Positions 43,978-53,379 of a stretch of 64,000 nt of DNA are shown here, piece after piece; the first letter of the stretch is position 1; each line of letters begins with the position of its first letter. The position numbers were made by a program, and so were the translations under genes. The DNA comes from Helicovermis profundi (lineage in GTDB: Bacteria > Bacillota > Clostridia > Peptostreptococcales > Acidaminobacteraceae). The notes below the pieces were generated by a model that ran no database searches, was not told where the DNA came from, and saw nothing but the letters and a program-made list of their open reading frames with translations. The stretch is taken from the NCBI RefSeq assembly GCF_033097505.1, contig NZ_AP028654.1, positions 1,008,001 through 1,072,000 of the forward strand, written 5' to 3'.

Positions 43978-45993
43978 ATGAAAAAATATTTCGTTAGTTT
44001 TTTATTAGTTTTAATTTTAGTTTTTCCTTCATTTACAGTGGATAAAGATATTGATACTCTTAAAAATAATCTAAAAAATTCGTCTGGGGTAGAAAAAATA
44101 AAAATACTAAATGAATTATCTGAAAAATTAATTGAAGAAGATGCCAATCAATCAATTATTTATGCCAAAGAAGCAATGCAGTTATCTATTGATAATAGCG
44201 ATATTTTTTCGGAAATAGATTCATTAAATAATATTGGTTATGCTCTTATTAAACTTGAAAAATTTGAAAATGCTATAAAAAGTTTTCAAAACGCATATGG
44301 TCTTTCAAATGAAAATAATTACATAAAAGGTCAAGCATATTCTAAAAATGGCTATGGATATGTATGGGCAGCAGCAGGTGATTATACAAAAGCACTTGAA
44401 AATTATGAACTTTCATTAGAATTATTTAAAAATTCAAAAGATATCCAAGGTGAAGCTTATGTAAATAATAATATAGGTTCGGTATATGAATCTATTGGTT
44501 CTGCTGATAAGGCGCTTGAGTTTTTTATAAATGCATTGAAATTAAATGAACAAATTGATAATAAAGAGGAAATGGCTACAAATTACAATAATATAGGCTT
44601 TATTAATTCTGAAATGAACAATTTTGATGAAGCTTTTAAGTACTATTCGAACGCTTTAGAAATATATGAGAAAAATGATAATAAAAGAGGAATGTGCGAT
44701 ACATACATGAATATGGGTTCTTTCTTTAGAAATTTTGATTATAATGATGAAGCATATGGATTTTATAAAAAAGCACTTAAAATTGCAATAGAAATAAATT
44801 CAGAGGAGAAAATATCGCAAGGGTTTATTAATCTTGCTTCTATAAATGAAATAAATGGTGACTTTGAAACAGCACTTAAACTTTATAATAGTTCTCTTGA
44901 AATAAGTAAAAAATTTGATTCAAAAGAAGATATTATTAACGCCTATAACAATATTGGTACTGTTTATAATAAATTAAAAGATTATAATAAAGCAATAGAT
45001 AACCATACAAATGCATATGATTTAGCTAAGAATATTGTATATAAAGCTGGAATAGAATCGTCACTTAAAAATTTAGCAAATGACTATCAAAAGGCAGATG
45101 ATTATCAATCTGCAAATTACTATTACGTTTTATATTCAGAATTTAAAGATGCGCTAACTGAACAAGAAAATGCAAAGAACTTTGCAAATTCACAAACATT
45201 ATATGAAACAGAGAAAAAAGATAAACAAATATCATTACAGAAGGAAGATTTAATTTTAAAAGAAAAAAAGGCAAGAATTCAGTTTATTATAATTGTGATT
45301 GCAGGAGTATTTTTATTAATAGTAGCAGTATTTTTAGTGATAATTGCAAAGGAAAAGAAAAAATCAGAAAAACTTTTATTAAACGTTTTACCTAAAAAAG
45401 TTGCAGATGATTTAAAGAAATTTGGAAAAACAAAACCTAAAAAGTTTGACAATGTTACAGTATATTTTTCTGATGTAGTTGGTTTTACAAGTATGTCGTC
45501 AAAGTTTGATCCAGTATTTTTAATAGATGAATTAAATGATATATTTACAACTTTTGATAATATAATGGAAAAGCATGATTGTGAAAGAATAAAAACAATA
45601 GGAGACGCTTATTTTGCAGTATGCGGACTACCAGAAGCGAATGAAAAACATGCTCAAAATATTACAAATGCAGCACTTGAAATAATGAAGGCCCTAAAGA
45701 AAAGAAATGAAACTTCAGAAATTGAGTGGAGGATAAGAATAGGAATACACACAGGATCACTAGTAGGTGGAGTAGTAGGAATAAAGAAATATATTTATGA
45801 CCTATTTGGAGACACAGTAAACACAGCATCAAGAATGGAAAGTAATAGTGAACCAATGCGAATAAATATGTCAGATTACACATACGAACTAGTAAAAGAC
45901 GAATATGAATTCATAGAAAGAGACCCATTAGAAGTAAAAGGCAAAGGAATGTTTAAGATGTATTTTCTTGAAGGCAAAAAGCAGTGCGATTAA
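43978..45993 (+). CDS. Membrane class III adenylate cyclase with extracytoplasmic TPR domain
   Basis: From ATG 43978 (AAGGTGGAT) the protein is 671 residues. A signal/anchor (about 3-20) precedes nine or so TPR-like repeats (about 50-400; EKFENAIKSFQNAYGLS, GDYTKALENYELSLEL, GSADKALEFFINALKL). A coiled coil and one span (about 434-457) lead to the cyclase domain with metal-binding FSDVVGFTSMSSKF and GDAYFAVCG. The base-selective residues, Lys in CERIKTIGDAYF and Asp in KKYIYDLFGDTVNTASRME, are those of adenylate rather than guanylate cyclases. TPRs outside and catalytic domain inside suggest a receptor-type cAMP synthase. Its last codons form segment S of repeat block 2. Confidence 0.93.
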   Translation: MKKYFVSFLLVLILVFPSFTVDKDIDTLKNNLKNSSGVEKIKILNELSEKLIEEDANQSIIYAKEAMQLSIDNSDIFSEIDSLNNIGYALIKLEKFENAIKSFQNAYGLSNENNYIKGQAYSKNGYGYVWAAAGDYTKALENYELSLELFKNSKDIQGEAYVNNNIGSVYESIGSADKALEFFINALKLNEQIDNKEEMATNYNNIGFINSEMNNFDEAFKYYSNALEIYEKNDNKRGMCDTYMNMGSFFRNFDYNDEAYGFYKKALKIAIEINSEEKISQGFINLASINEINGDFETALKLYNSSLEISKKFDSKEDIINAYNNIGTVYNKLKDYNKAIDNHTNAYDLAKNIVYKAGIESSLKNLANDYQKADDYQSANYYYVLYSEFKDALTEQENAKNFANSQTLYETEKKDKQISLQKEDLILKEKKARIQFIIIVIAGVFLLIVAVFLVIIAKEKKKSEKLLLNVLPKKVADDLKKFGKTKPKKFDNVTVYFSDVVGFTSMSSKFDPVFLIDELNDIFTTFDNIMEKHDCERIKTIGDAYFAVCGLPEANEKHAQNITNAALEIMKALKKRNETSEIEWRIRIGIHTGSLVGGVVGIKKYIYDLFGDTVNTASRMESNSEPMRINMSDYTYELVKDEYEFIERDPLEVKGKGMFKMYFLEGKKQCD

Positions 45994-46252
45994 ATATAAA
46001 AGAAAGAAAAAAATTAGAGTTTACTCTAAAATTTTTTCTTTCTTTTATATTTAGTCATAGGGCATGTGCCCTATGACGAGGCGAATGGTAGCAATCGAAG
46101 ATTGTGAATTCGCCGGTCGCACTGCAATACCTTTAAAAGAAAGAGCTTGCTCAAAATTATTCTTTTTCTGTTTTTTATACATAGGGAATAGTGCCCTATG
46201 ACAAGGCGAATGGTAGCAATCGAAGATTGTGAATTCGCCGGTCGCACTGCAA
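45981..46252 (+). repeat. Complex 3'-end repeat block 2 (after the adenylate cyclase gene)
   Basis: Segment S (GCAGTGCGA, 45981-45989) covers the last codons of the cyclase gene. It is followed by a roughly 25-bp AT-rich terminator stem that includes the stop codon, a CATAGGGCA-TG-TGCCCTATG hairpin, a GC-rich domain with CAATC-GAA-GATTG inside a GGCGAAT/ATTCGCC stem, and S' (TCGCACTGC, 46117-46125). The core from AGGCGAATGG to S' is repeated at 46204-46250, offset 125, with its own ATAGGG-type hairpin (46180-46200). The order is the same as in block 1. Confidence 0.88.
45991..46053 (+). terminator. Terminator of the adenylate cyclase gene
   Basis: A long AT-rich stem (45991-46015 with 46030-46053, one bulge) is extended by AGAGT-TT-ACTCT at the tip. 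The T-run is in the descending arm rather than after it. Confidence 0.7.
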
Positions 46253-46276
46253 CACCCTTAAAAAGAAAGAGAATTT

Positions 46277-47356
46277 CTAAAGTACCTTTAAATAAGAAGT
46301 TTTATTATTTATAATATCTACATATTCTTTATAATTAGAGCTTGTAGAAAAATCTCCAAAAGCAATTACTTCTGCGGCTTCTCTAAGCTTTAAAAGTTGT
46401 AAATTATTAGTATATTCACTTTCATACTTATTATAATAATCAATTAAATAATTTATTATTATAATAGCCTCATTTTTATCAAAATTTTTATTTTTAAGGT
46501 CTCCTATTTTAGTAGAATCTTCTTTATTAAGTGGTTTATTTGTGCTTTTTAGTAGTGACTTCATGTAACCTATAAGACAACTATTACCATCGCATACTTT
46601 GCAAGATTCTAGTCCTTTGCATAAAATATCAACTTTTTCTTCAATTTTGTTTTTAGTATCTTTTAATAACTCTGCATGTTTTTTTAATTTAGTGGTTTCA
46701 AGTTTTGAGTAATTATTAAAAAATCGTTTGCTAGTGAAAAAAATGATGATAATTGACAGTAAAATGATTAATAATAATACACGTGGTGTAGTTAAATGTA
46801 GATATGAATAATATATTTTTTCAAATCCGAATAGCAAAAACATAAGAAATGAAGAGAATTTTAACTTATCTTCAGGTATTTTTTTACCTAATTTTAATCC
46901 AATAAATATACCAATGGCAGAAGTAAGAACCATACCAGTTACAGTTCCAAGTAAAACAAATGGAACATAGCTTGAATTTAATGAAAGACCAAGTGCGGCT
47001 AATTGTGTTTTATCACCAAGTTCACCAAGAAAAAATGCTAAAGATACTGTAATAATAGCTCCGTATTTTGTTGTTGTATTTTTTGTCTCATCATCATCAA
47101 TTTTAAGTGACATAAAAGCAAAATAAATAAACATTAATCCAGCTGTTAAAGTAATAATATTACCTGAAACAAATTTTACTAGTATTCTTCCAAGTAGCAT
47201 TGCAAGTCCATGATTTAAAAATGCCCCAATTCCAACTCCAAGAAGTATTTTTTTAATAGGGTATTTAGTTGCAAAAGCTATTGCAAGAAATTGAGTTTTA
47301 TCTCCCATTTCAGCAAAAAATATAAGTAAAACGGCACCGATATAATCAGAAAACAT
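46277..47356 (-). CDS. GDT1/UPF0016 (TMEM165-type) cation transporter with C-terminal extension
   Basis: The 359-residue membrane protein has the two inverted repeats of the family, each with the ExGDK(T/S) motif: LLIFFAEMGDKTQFLAIAFA (about 15) and VSLAFFLGELGDKTQLAALG (about 112). Bacterial and eukaryotic relatives move Mn2+ or Ca2+ out of the cytoplasm. Ordinary members are about 190-220 residues; this one has about 150 more, with a hydrophobic span (about 190-208), a helical stretch, a Cys cluster (CKGLESCKVCDGNSC, about 245-260) and a helical tail. It lies 144 bases after hisIE, separated by a terminator. Confidence 0.9.
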   Translation of the reverse strand: MFSDYIGAVLLIFFAEMGDKTQFLAIAFATKYPIKKILLGVGIGAFLNHGLAMLLGRILVKFVSGNIITLTAGLMFIYFAFMSLKIDDDETKNTTTKYGAIITVSLAFFLGELGDKTQLAALGLSLNSSYVPFVLLGTVTGMVLTSAIGIFIGLKLGKKIPEDKLKFSSFLMFLLFGFEKIYYSYLHLTTPRVLLLIILLSIIIIFFTSKRFFNNYSKLETTKLKKHAELLKDTKNKIEEKVDILCKGLESCKVCDGNSCLIGYMKSLLKSTNKPLNKEDSTKIGDLKNKNFDKNEAIIIINYLIDYYNKYESEYTNNLQLLKLREAAEVIAFGDFSTSSNYKEYVDIINNKTSYLKVL

Positions 47357-47394
47357 AATAACTCCTAAATTTAAGTATTATAAAGTGTTAAAAA

Positions 47395-47435
47395 AAATAA
47401 AATTTAAAGCATATATTAGGCTAATAATATATGCT
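47395..47435 (-). terminator. Terminator of the his operon
   Basis: On the minus strand AAAGCATATATTA and TAATATATGCTTT form a 13-bp stem, then AAATTTTATTTTTTT. Confidence 0.8.
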
Positions 47436-47500
47436 TTGAATATTTATTAAAATATCTAATGTATTATATCATATATTATTAGCTAAATTTTGTGGAATTT

Positions 47501-48148
47501 TTATTTCTCCCTAGAAGAGAGTTCATTTATTACATCAGTAATTGTTATATCGAAGTAGTTTAATAAAACAAATAGGTGATAAACTAAATCTGAAGTTTCG
47601 CTAATTATTTCTTTATTATCATTGTTTTTTGAAGCAATAATGACTTCAGAAGATTCTTCTCCAATTTTTTTTAATATTTTATCTATTCCTTCATTAAAAA
47701 GATAAGTTGTATATGCTCCTTCTAAAGGATTATTTTTTCTTTCATTAATAATTCCATAAAGTTTTTCTAGAAATGCTAAGTTAGAAGTCTTAGTAGAATT
47801 GTTATTATCATTTGATGTTTCAACATCTTTTATAGTATTAAAGAAGCAAGAATTACTTCCAGTGTGACAAGTAGGTCCATCGGGATTTGCTTTAACTAAG
47901 ATGGTATCGTTATCACAATCTGAAGATATGCTAACTACATGTAGATAATTTCCGCTCGTTGCACCCTTATTCCAAAGTTCTTGTCTACTTCTAGAAAAAA
48001 ACCATACTGTGTTAGAGAATAATGTTAATTTAAGAGATTCTTCATTCATATAGCCTAACATTAAGATTTCATTAGTTGTATTATTTTGTATAATGCATGG
48101 AATAAGACCTGCACTATCGTATTTAAGATTACTTAGTATTTTATTCAT
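47501..48148 (-). CDS. hisIE: Bifunctional phosphoribosyl-AMP cyclohydrolase / phosphoribosyl-ATP pyrophosphatase
   Basis: The 215-residue fusion performs steps 2 and 3 of histidine synthesis. HisI (residues 1-115) has WFFSRSRQELWNKGATSG, and zinc ligands in PTCHTGSNSCF; HisE (about 125-215) has GIDKILKKIGEESSEVIIASK and SETSDLVYHLFVLL. It is the last gene of the operon, 109 bases after hisF, with a good GAGGGCAAAG site. Confidence 0.97.
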   Translation of the reverse strand: MNKILSNLKYDSAGLIPCIIQNNTTNEILMLGYMNEESLKLTLFSNTVWFFSRSRQELWNKGATSGNYLHVVSISSDCDNDTILVKANPDGPTCHTGSNSCFFNTIKDVETSNDNNNSTKTSNLAFLEKLYGIINERKNNPLEGAYTTYLFNEGIDKILKKIGEESSEVIIASKNNDNKEIISETSDLVYHLFVLLNYFDITITDVINELSSREK

Positions 48149-48257
48149 ATTCTTTGCCCTCTCTATATATAATAAATAGTATTTGTATATTTATTAAGAT
48201 TTTTATTTTTTTTCACTTTCTTATTTTGCTAGTATTATATCTAAAATGCAAGTGATT

Positions 48258-49016
48258 TTAAAGCCTTACATTGATAGAATTTTCCTTTAAGTAGTTTTTT
48301 AAATCTACTATTTTTATTTCTTTATTATGAAATACGCTTGCTGCAAGAACTCCATCCGCTTTTCCAATTTTTATTGCATCTTTAAAATGTTCCATAGTAC
48401 CTGCACCACCTGATGCTATTATTGGAACATTTACTGCTTTTGATATTATAGAAGTTATTTCATTATCATATCCATTCTTAACTCCATCAGAGTCAATAGA
48501 ATTAATTACAATTTCACCTGCACCTAAACTTACGCCTTTAATAGCCCATTCAATAGCATCAAGATTAGTCTTTTTTCTTCCACCATTAAGGTATACGTCC
48601 CAAGATCCTTGAGTATATTTTTTAATATCCATAGAAAGTACAACGCATTGATTGCCAAATTTTTTTGAGGCTTGTGTTATTAAACTTGGATTCAATATAG
48701 CAGCTGAATTTATTGAAACTTTATCAGCCCCCGAGTATAGAACACGTGTAAAATCTTCAATAGTTCTAATACCACCACCAATAGTAAATGGAATATTAAT
48801 ATTTTTTGCGACTTCTTTAATAATATCTGTAAAAATATTTCGATTTTCATTTGTTGCAGTAATATCGTATAAAACTAATTCATCTGCACCATTTTCTGAG
48901 TAGTATTTTCCAAGTTTAACAGGATCATCTATTGTTTTTAAATTTGCAAACTTTTGTCCTTTTACAACCATACCATTTTTTACATCAAGGCAAGGTATAA
49001 TTCTTTTAGCTATCAT
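48258..49016 (-). CDS. hisF: Imidazole glycerol phosphate synthase, cyclase subunit
   Basis: The 252-residue TIM barrel takes ammonia from HisH to make imidazole glycerol phosphate and AICAR. Catalytic Asp residues are in [16 protein letters not shown] (Asp about 11) and [18 protein letters not shown] (about 130); phosphate-binding loops FTIGGGIRT and IASGGAGT are present. It overlaps hisA by 4 bases. Confidence 0.98.
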   Translation of the reverse strand: MIAKRIIPCLDVKNGMVVKGQKFANLKTIDDPVKLGKYYSENGADELVLYDITATNENRNIFTDIIKEVAKNINIPFTIGGGIRTIEDFTRVLYSGADKVSINSAAILNPSLITQASKKFGNQCVVLSMDIKKYTQGSWDVYLNGGRKKTNLDAIEWAIKGVSLGAGEIVINSIDSDGVKNGYDNEITSIISKAVNVPIIASGGAGTMEHFKDAIKIGKADGVLAASVFHNKEIKIVDLKNYLKENSINVRL

Positions 49017-49723
49017 TTAATCATCTCCAAAACAGTATTAAAATCTATTATATTTTCATAAAAAGCTTTCCCTATAATTGCGCTGTATACACCTAATTCA
49101 TTCAATTTAAGAATATCTGAAGAAGAAGATATTCCACCAGAGGCAATTAGTTTTATTTTATAGTTCTTAGATATATATTCAATAATTTCAAAGTTGGGAC
49201 CTTCTAATGCGCCATCTTTAGAAATATCAGTGTAGAGAATTCTTTGAACCCCAATATCTTCTAAATATTTAATAAAATCTTTTACTTTAAGAGAAGATGA
49301 TTCAATCCATCCATTTGTAGTTACAAAATCATCTAAACAATCTACAGATACTATAATATTTTCTGGATAATCTTTAACTAGTTTTTTTAGGAGTTTTGGA
49401 TTTTCTATTGCAATAGTGCCAAGTATTACATTAAAACCAAGTTTAATTAAATTTTCAGCATTTTCATATGTTCTAATACCGCCGCCAATTTGAAATTCCA
49501 TACTATACTTACTATTTAAATCTTTTATAAAATTCAAATTTTTGTTTTCTTTATTTAAGGCTCCATCTAAATTTACTATATGAAGAAATTTACTACCTTT
49601 ATTTTTCCAAAATTCAAAAGCTTCATAAGGTGATTTGTAATAAACAGTTTTTTTATCTATATCACCTTGAAAAAGTCTTACGCATTCGCCATTTGTTATA
49701 TCTATTGCAGGAAATATTATCAT
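49013..49723 (-). CDS. hisA: ProFAR isomerase
   Basis: The 236-residue TIM barrel isomerises ProFAR. The catalytic Asp pair lies in [16 protein letters not shown] (Asp about 7) and [15 protein letters not shown] (about 128). GGGIRT and ASGGISS are the phosphate loops. It starts 3 bases after hisH, in an operon arrangement. Confidence 0.97.
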   Translation of the reverse strand: MIIFPAIDITNGECVRLFQGDIDKKTVYYKSPYEAFEFWKNKGSKFLHIVNLDGALNKENKNLNFIKDLNSKYSMEFQIGGGIRTYENAENLIKLGFNVILGTIAIENPKLLKKLVKDYPENIIVSVDCLDDFVTTNGWIESSSLKVKDFIKYLEDIGVQRILYTDISKDGALEGPNFEIIEYISKNYKIKLIASGGISSSSDILKLNELGVYSAIIGKAFYENIIDFNTVLEMIK

Positions 49724-49726
49724 ATA

Positions 49727-50377
49727 TTACTCCTTTTTTATAAGCATTTTTTTAAGATTATTAAGAATTAATTTTCCAGTATCTGAACTTTTTTCTGGAT
49801 GGAATTGCATTCCAATAATATTGTTTTTTCTAACCATTGCCGGAACTTTAACGTTGTAATTTGCATAAAGAAGTAAATCTTCATTATTATAATTTGATAA
49901 ATAATATGAATGAACGAAATACGCATATTTATCTTCCAAATCATTTGTGAGAAGTGAGTTAGAATTTGAAAGTTCATTAACTGAACCTATTGAGTTGTTT
50001 TTAAGAATATTCCATCCCATATGCGGAACTTTAATAGTAGAATCTTTAAAATTAAATTTAATAAATTCGCCCTTTAAAAGACCTAGACCCTCAAATTCAC
50101 CATTTTCATATGATTTATCAAATAAAACTTGCATGCCTAAACAAATTCCAATAATTGTTTTGTTTTCTTTAGCTAATGATTTGATTACCTTATCAAGTCC
50201 TGTATTTTTAAGTGATATCATAGCATCTTCAAAAGCACCTACACCTGGAAGTACTACGATGTCGGCAGCCATTATTTCTTCCTTATCAGATGAAATTTTT
50301 ATATCCTTATCTAAATCTTTAAAAAAATTATAAGCATTTAGAATATTTCCTACTTTATAATCAATAATTACTAACAT
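49727..50377 (-). CDS. hisH: Imidazole glycerol phosphate synthase, glutaminase subunit
   Basis: The 216-residue class I glutaminase feeds ammonia to HisF. The triad is Cys in IIGICLGMQVLF (about 80) with His and Glu in IGMQFHPEKSSD (about 195). The start follows GAGGAAATATT. Confidence 0.97.
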   Translation of the reverse strand: MLVIIDYKVGNILNAYNFFKDLDKDIKISSDKEEIMAADIVVLPGVGAFEDAMISLKNTGLDKVIKSLAKENKTIIGICLGMQVLFDKSYENGEFEGLGLLKGEFIKFNFKDSTIKVPHMGWNILKNNSIGSVNELSNSNSLLTNDLEDKYAYFVHSYYLSNYNNEDLLLYANYNVKVPAMVRKNNIIGMQFHPEKSSDTGKLILNNLKKMLIKKE

Positions 50378-50399
50378 AATATTTCCTCACTTTATTTTA

Positions 50400-50984
50400 T
50401 TAAATTACACCTTTTGATGATGGAATTCCATATACTTTAGAATCTATAGATACAGCTTCTTTTAATGTTAATGCTAAACTTTTAAATATACCTTCAATTA
50501 TATGGTGAGCATTAATTCCATAAATAATATTAATATGAAGAGTAATTTCTGCATTAATAGCAAGTGCATATAAAAATTCTTTTAATGTTTCTGTTTCAAA
50601 GTTGCCAACTTTCGAAGTCTGAAATACATAATCAAATACTAAAAAACCTCTTCCGCTAATATCTACAGTTGATTGCAGCAAAGCTTCATCCATAGCTACA
50701 AAAGAATTTGAAAATCTTTTAATTCCTTCTTTATTTTTTAAAGTTTCTTTTAGTGATTTTCCGAGTGTGATTCCAATATCTTCTACAGTGTGATGAGTAT
50801 CAACGTACAAATCACCTTTACAGCTTAAATCAATATCAATATTTGAATGTTTGGAAAAAGATATTAACATATGATCTAAAAAGCCAACTCCGGTATCTAT
50901 ATTTGAAGCTCCTTTTCCATCTAAATTAATTGAAATATTTATATCGGTTTCATTAGTTTTTCTCTTTAAGTTATATTTTCTCAT
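50400..50984 (-). CDS. hisB: Imidazoleglycerol-phosphate dehydratase
   Basis: The protein (194 residues from ATG 50984) has the two HHTVED-like manganese-binding motifs: VDTHHTVEDIGITLG and YGINAHHIIEGIFKS, and GVGFLDHMLISFSKH. It is the single-function enzyme, without the phosphatase domain of enteric HisB, so histidinol phosphatase must come from another gene, which is absent from this operon. The upstream TTG at 50996 overlaps the ribosome site GGAG, so ATG 50984 is preferred; it overlaps hisC by 14 bases. Confidence 0.96.
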   Translation of the reverse strand: MRKYNLKRKTNETDINISINLDGKGASNIDTGVGFLDHMLISFSKHSNIDIDLSCKGDLYVDTHHTVEDIGITLGKSLKETLKNKEGIKRFSNSFVAMDEALLQSTVDISGRGFLVFDYVFQTSKVGNFETETLKEFLYALAINAEITLHINIIYGINAHHIIEGIFKSLALTLKEAVSIDSKVYGIPSSKGVI

Positions 50985-52005
50985 ATTCTTCTCCAATAAT
51001 TTCTAAAATTTTATTGTTAATATCAGTTGTACCAATTGAGAATCTAATATAATCTTTTAAAATTGGAATATCTTTAAAATCTCTAATTAATATATTATTA
51101 GCATTAAATTTTTTTAATATATTTTCTTTATTATTTACTTTTAGAAGTATAAAGTTTGCTTTTGAAGCCGTTAGATTTTGGCTAGAATTTTTAAAATCGA
51201 ATTTATCTTTATTAGCAATCGAATTTAAGCTAGTAATAATACGCTCTCTTTCGTTAATAATAGAATTAATTTTATCTATAAATATTTCTCTTTCATCCAT
51301 AGCAATAGTTCCGATTTTTTGAGAAAAACTATTTAAGTTGTATGGCATTTTAGTTGAATATAATTTTTTAATAATTTCTTTTGAAGCTACTCCATATCCA
51401 ATTCTTAAACTAGCTAAAGCAAAGCCTTTAGAAAGAGTTCTCATAACAATTAAGTTAGGAAAATCGTTAATTAAATCTACAGTAGTTAAATTTGCGAATT
51501 CATAATATGCCTCATCTACAACGACATAGCTTTTTACTGATTTTAGTAATCTGATAATTTCATCTTTAGAAATCAATTCACCTGTAGGATTATTTGGATT
51601 ACATAAAAATACAATTTTCGCATTACTATTATTTGCAGTAGTTATTAGTTCATCGATATTAATTTTTAGATTTGCTTTTGTTTCTAAATACTTACATCCT
51701 CTATTTAGTGAAAAAACTTTATATTCCATAAAAGTAGGGGAGTGAGAAAGTACAGTATCATCTGATGTTGTTAAAGAATCTATTATTATTTTTATTAGTT
51801 CATCCGAACCATTGGTACATATTAGTTCATCAATATCAGCATTTACATAAGTTGAAATAGCTTTTCTTAAATCTGTTGAATCAGTATCGGGATAAAGATT
51901 AAAATCAAAATCTGAAATAACGTCTTTAATTTTAGAATAAAATATACTAACACTATTATAAGGATTTTCATTTGCATTTAGTTTAAATATTGCTTGAGTA
52001 TTCAT
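50971..52005 (-). CDS. hisC: Histidinol-phosphate aminotransferase
   Basis: The 344-residue fold-I PLP enzyme has LFKLNANENP-like start (IFKLNANENPYNS), CNPNNPTGELI, VVDEAYYEFA, and the PLP Lys in MRTLSKGFALASLRIGYG (about 208). ATG 52005 (AAGGTGA upstream) is preferred over GTG 52014. Confidence 0.97.
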   Translation of the reverse strand: MNTQAIFKLNANENPYNSVSIFYSKIKDVISDFDFNLYPDTDSTDLRKAISTYVNADIDELICTNGSDELIKIIIDSLTTSDDTVLSHSPTFMEYKVFSLNRGCKYLETKANLKINIDELITTANNSNAKIVFLCNPNNPTGELISKDEIIRLLKSVKSYVVVDEAYYEFANLTTVDLINDFPNLIVMRTLSKGFALASLRIGYGVASKEIIKKLYSTKMPYNLNSFSQKIGTIAMDEREIFIDKINSIINERERIITSLNSIANKDKFDFKNSSQNLTASKANFILLKVNNKENILKKFNANNILIRDFKDIPILKDYIRFSIGTTDINNKILEIIGEEYEKI

Positions 52006-52041
52006 ATAAATCACCTTGAACTTTCATTATTTTATTTTAGA

Positions 52042-53325
52042 TTATAATTTTCTTATTTTTGCTGAGTTTAAATGTCCATCTAATCCTTCAACATCAGCTA
52101 TTATTGAAATACTATTAATTACTTTATTAAAAGCATCTTTACTATATTCAATATAATTTGGTTTTTTAATAAAATCATCAACGCTAAGAGGGGAAGAAAA
52201 TCTTGCGTTTCCACTAGTAGGTAATGTGTGATTTGTTCCAGCTAGATAGTCACCTAAGACTTCAGGACTATATTCTCCTAGAAATATTGATCCGGCATTT
52301 TTTATATCTTTTAAATATTGCTTAGGATTTTCAATCATTATTTCTAAATGCTCTGGAGCTATTAAATTTGATATACTAATTGCTTCTTTAATATCTGATA
52401 CTAGAATGATATATAGATTATTATTAATAGATTCTTTTAAGATTTTTTTTCTATTAAGTTCTCCTAATTGAATATCTAATTCCAGTTTGATTTTTTCAAT
52501 AATTTCTTTATCTTTAGTAACAAGGAACATTTTAGCTAGCTCATCGTGTTCACCTTGAGCCAATAAATCCGCCACAATAAATGAAATATTTGTGTATTTG
52601 TCGGCAATTATAAGAATTTCACTAGGACCTGCAATCATATCAATTCCAATCTTTCCGTATAGAATTTTCTTTGCTATGGCTACGTATTTATTGCCAGGTC
52701 CTACAACTTTATCAGCTTTTTTAATACTTTCAGTGCCAAATGTAACTGCTGCAACAGCCTGTGCTCCTCCAATTTTATATATCTCGTCAATTCCAAGTAA
52801 GTCTGCTGTAACCAATACATAAGGATTGATATTTCCATCTTTATTAGGAGGAGTAATAATACAAATTTCTTCAACGTTTGCCAGTTTTGCAGGTATAGCA
52901 TTCATTAAAATAGTAGAGGGGTAATTAGCTTTTCCGCCAGGTATATAAAGTGCAACTCGCTCAATTGGCCTAATTAATTGGCCTAATTCTATACCTTCTT
53001 TTTTAAGTGACCATTCACTTTTAATTTGTTTTTTATGAAATTCATATATATTTTCTTTAGCTTCTTTAATAGCTATTAAAAAATCCTCAGTAATTAATTT
53101 ATAAGCATTTTGAATTTCAAGTTTTGTAACTTTAAGTGTAGTTAAGTTTGCATTATCAAATTTTTTTGCATATTCTAAAAGTTTTTCATCTCCATATTGC
53201 TTAACGTTATTAATAATTTCCATTACATCATCTTCAATTTTTCTATTTGATATAATGTCTGATTCATTAAATAGAATGTTATTTAGGTCATTTATATTTT
53301 TTGTTTTCATATCTAGAACTTTCAT
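52042..53325 (-). CDS. hisD: Histidinol dehydrogenase
   Basis: The 427-residue zinc enzyme oxidises histidinol in two steps. The family signature shows in RVALYIPGGKANYPSTILMN, KIGGAQAVAAVTFGT, VGPGNKYVA, IDMIAGPSEILIIAD and QGEHDELA (zinc ligand His, Gln), then LAPEHLEIM and GTNHTLPTSGNARF. It lies 28 bases before hisC. Confidence 0.97.
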   Translation of the reverse strand: MKVLDMKTKNINDLNNILFNESDIISNRKIEDDVMEIINNVKQYGDEKLLEYAKKFDNANLTTLKVTKLEIQNAYKLITEDFLIAIKEAKENIYEFHKKQIKSEWSLKKEGIELGQLIRPIERVALYIPGGKANYPSTILMNAIPAKLANVEEICIITPPNKDGNINPYVLVTADLLGIDEIYKIGGAQAVAAVTFGTESIKKADKVVGPGNKYVAIAKKILYGKIGIDMIAGPSEILIIADKYTNISFIVADLLAQGEHDELAKMFLVTKDKEIIEKIKLELDIQLGELNRKKILKESINNNLYIILVSDIKEAISISNLIAPEHLEIMIENPKQYLKDIKNAGSIFLGEYSPEVLGDYLAGTNHTLPTSGNARFSSPLSVDDFIKKPNYIEYSKDAFNKVINSISIIADVEGLDGHLNSAKIRKL

Positions 53326-53379
53326 GCTTACCTCGCTTTTTCTCTTATTTTTAAAATTTTTCTAATTAAGCAAAAGATA

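Noticed and set aside
46055-46252. CRISPR or tRNA-like cluster in repeat block 2
   Set aside because: Two copies only; the GC-rich hairpin lacks tRNA invariant T-loop, D-loop and CCA-side features.
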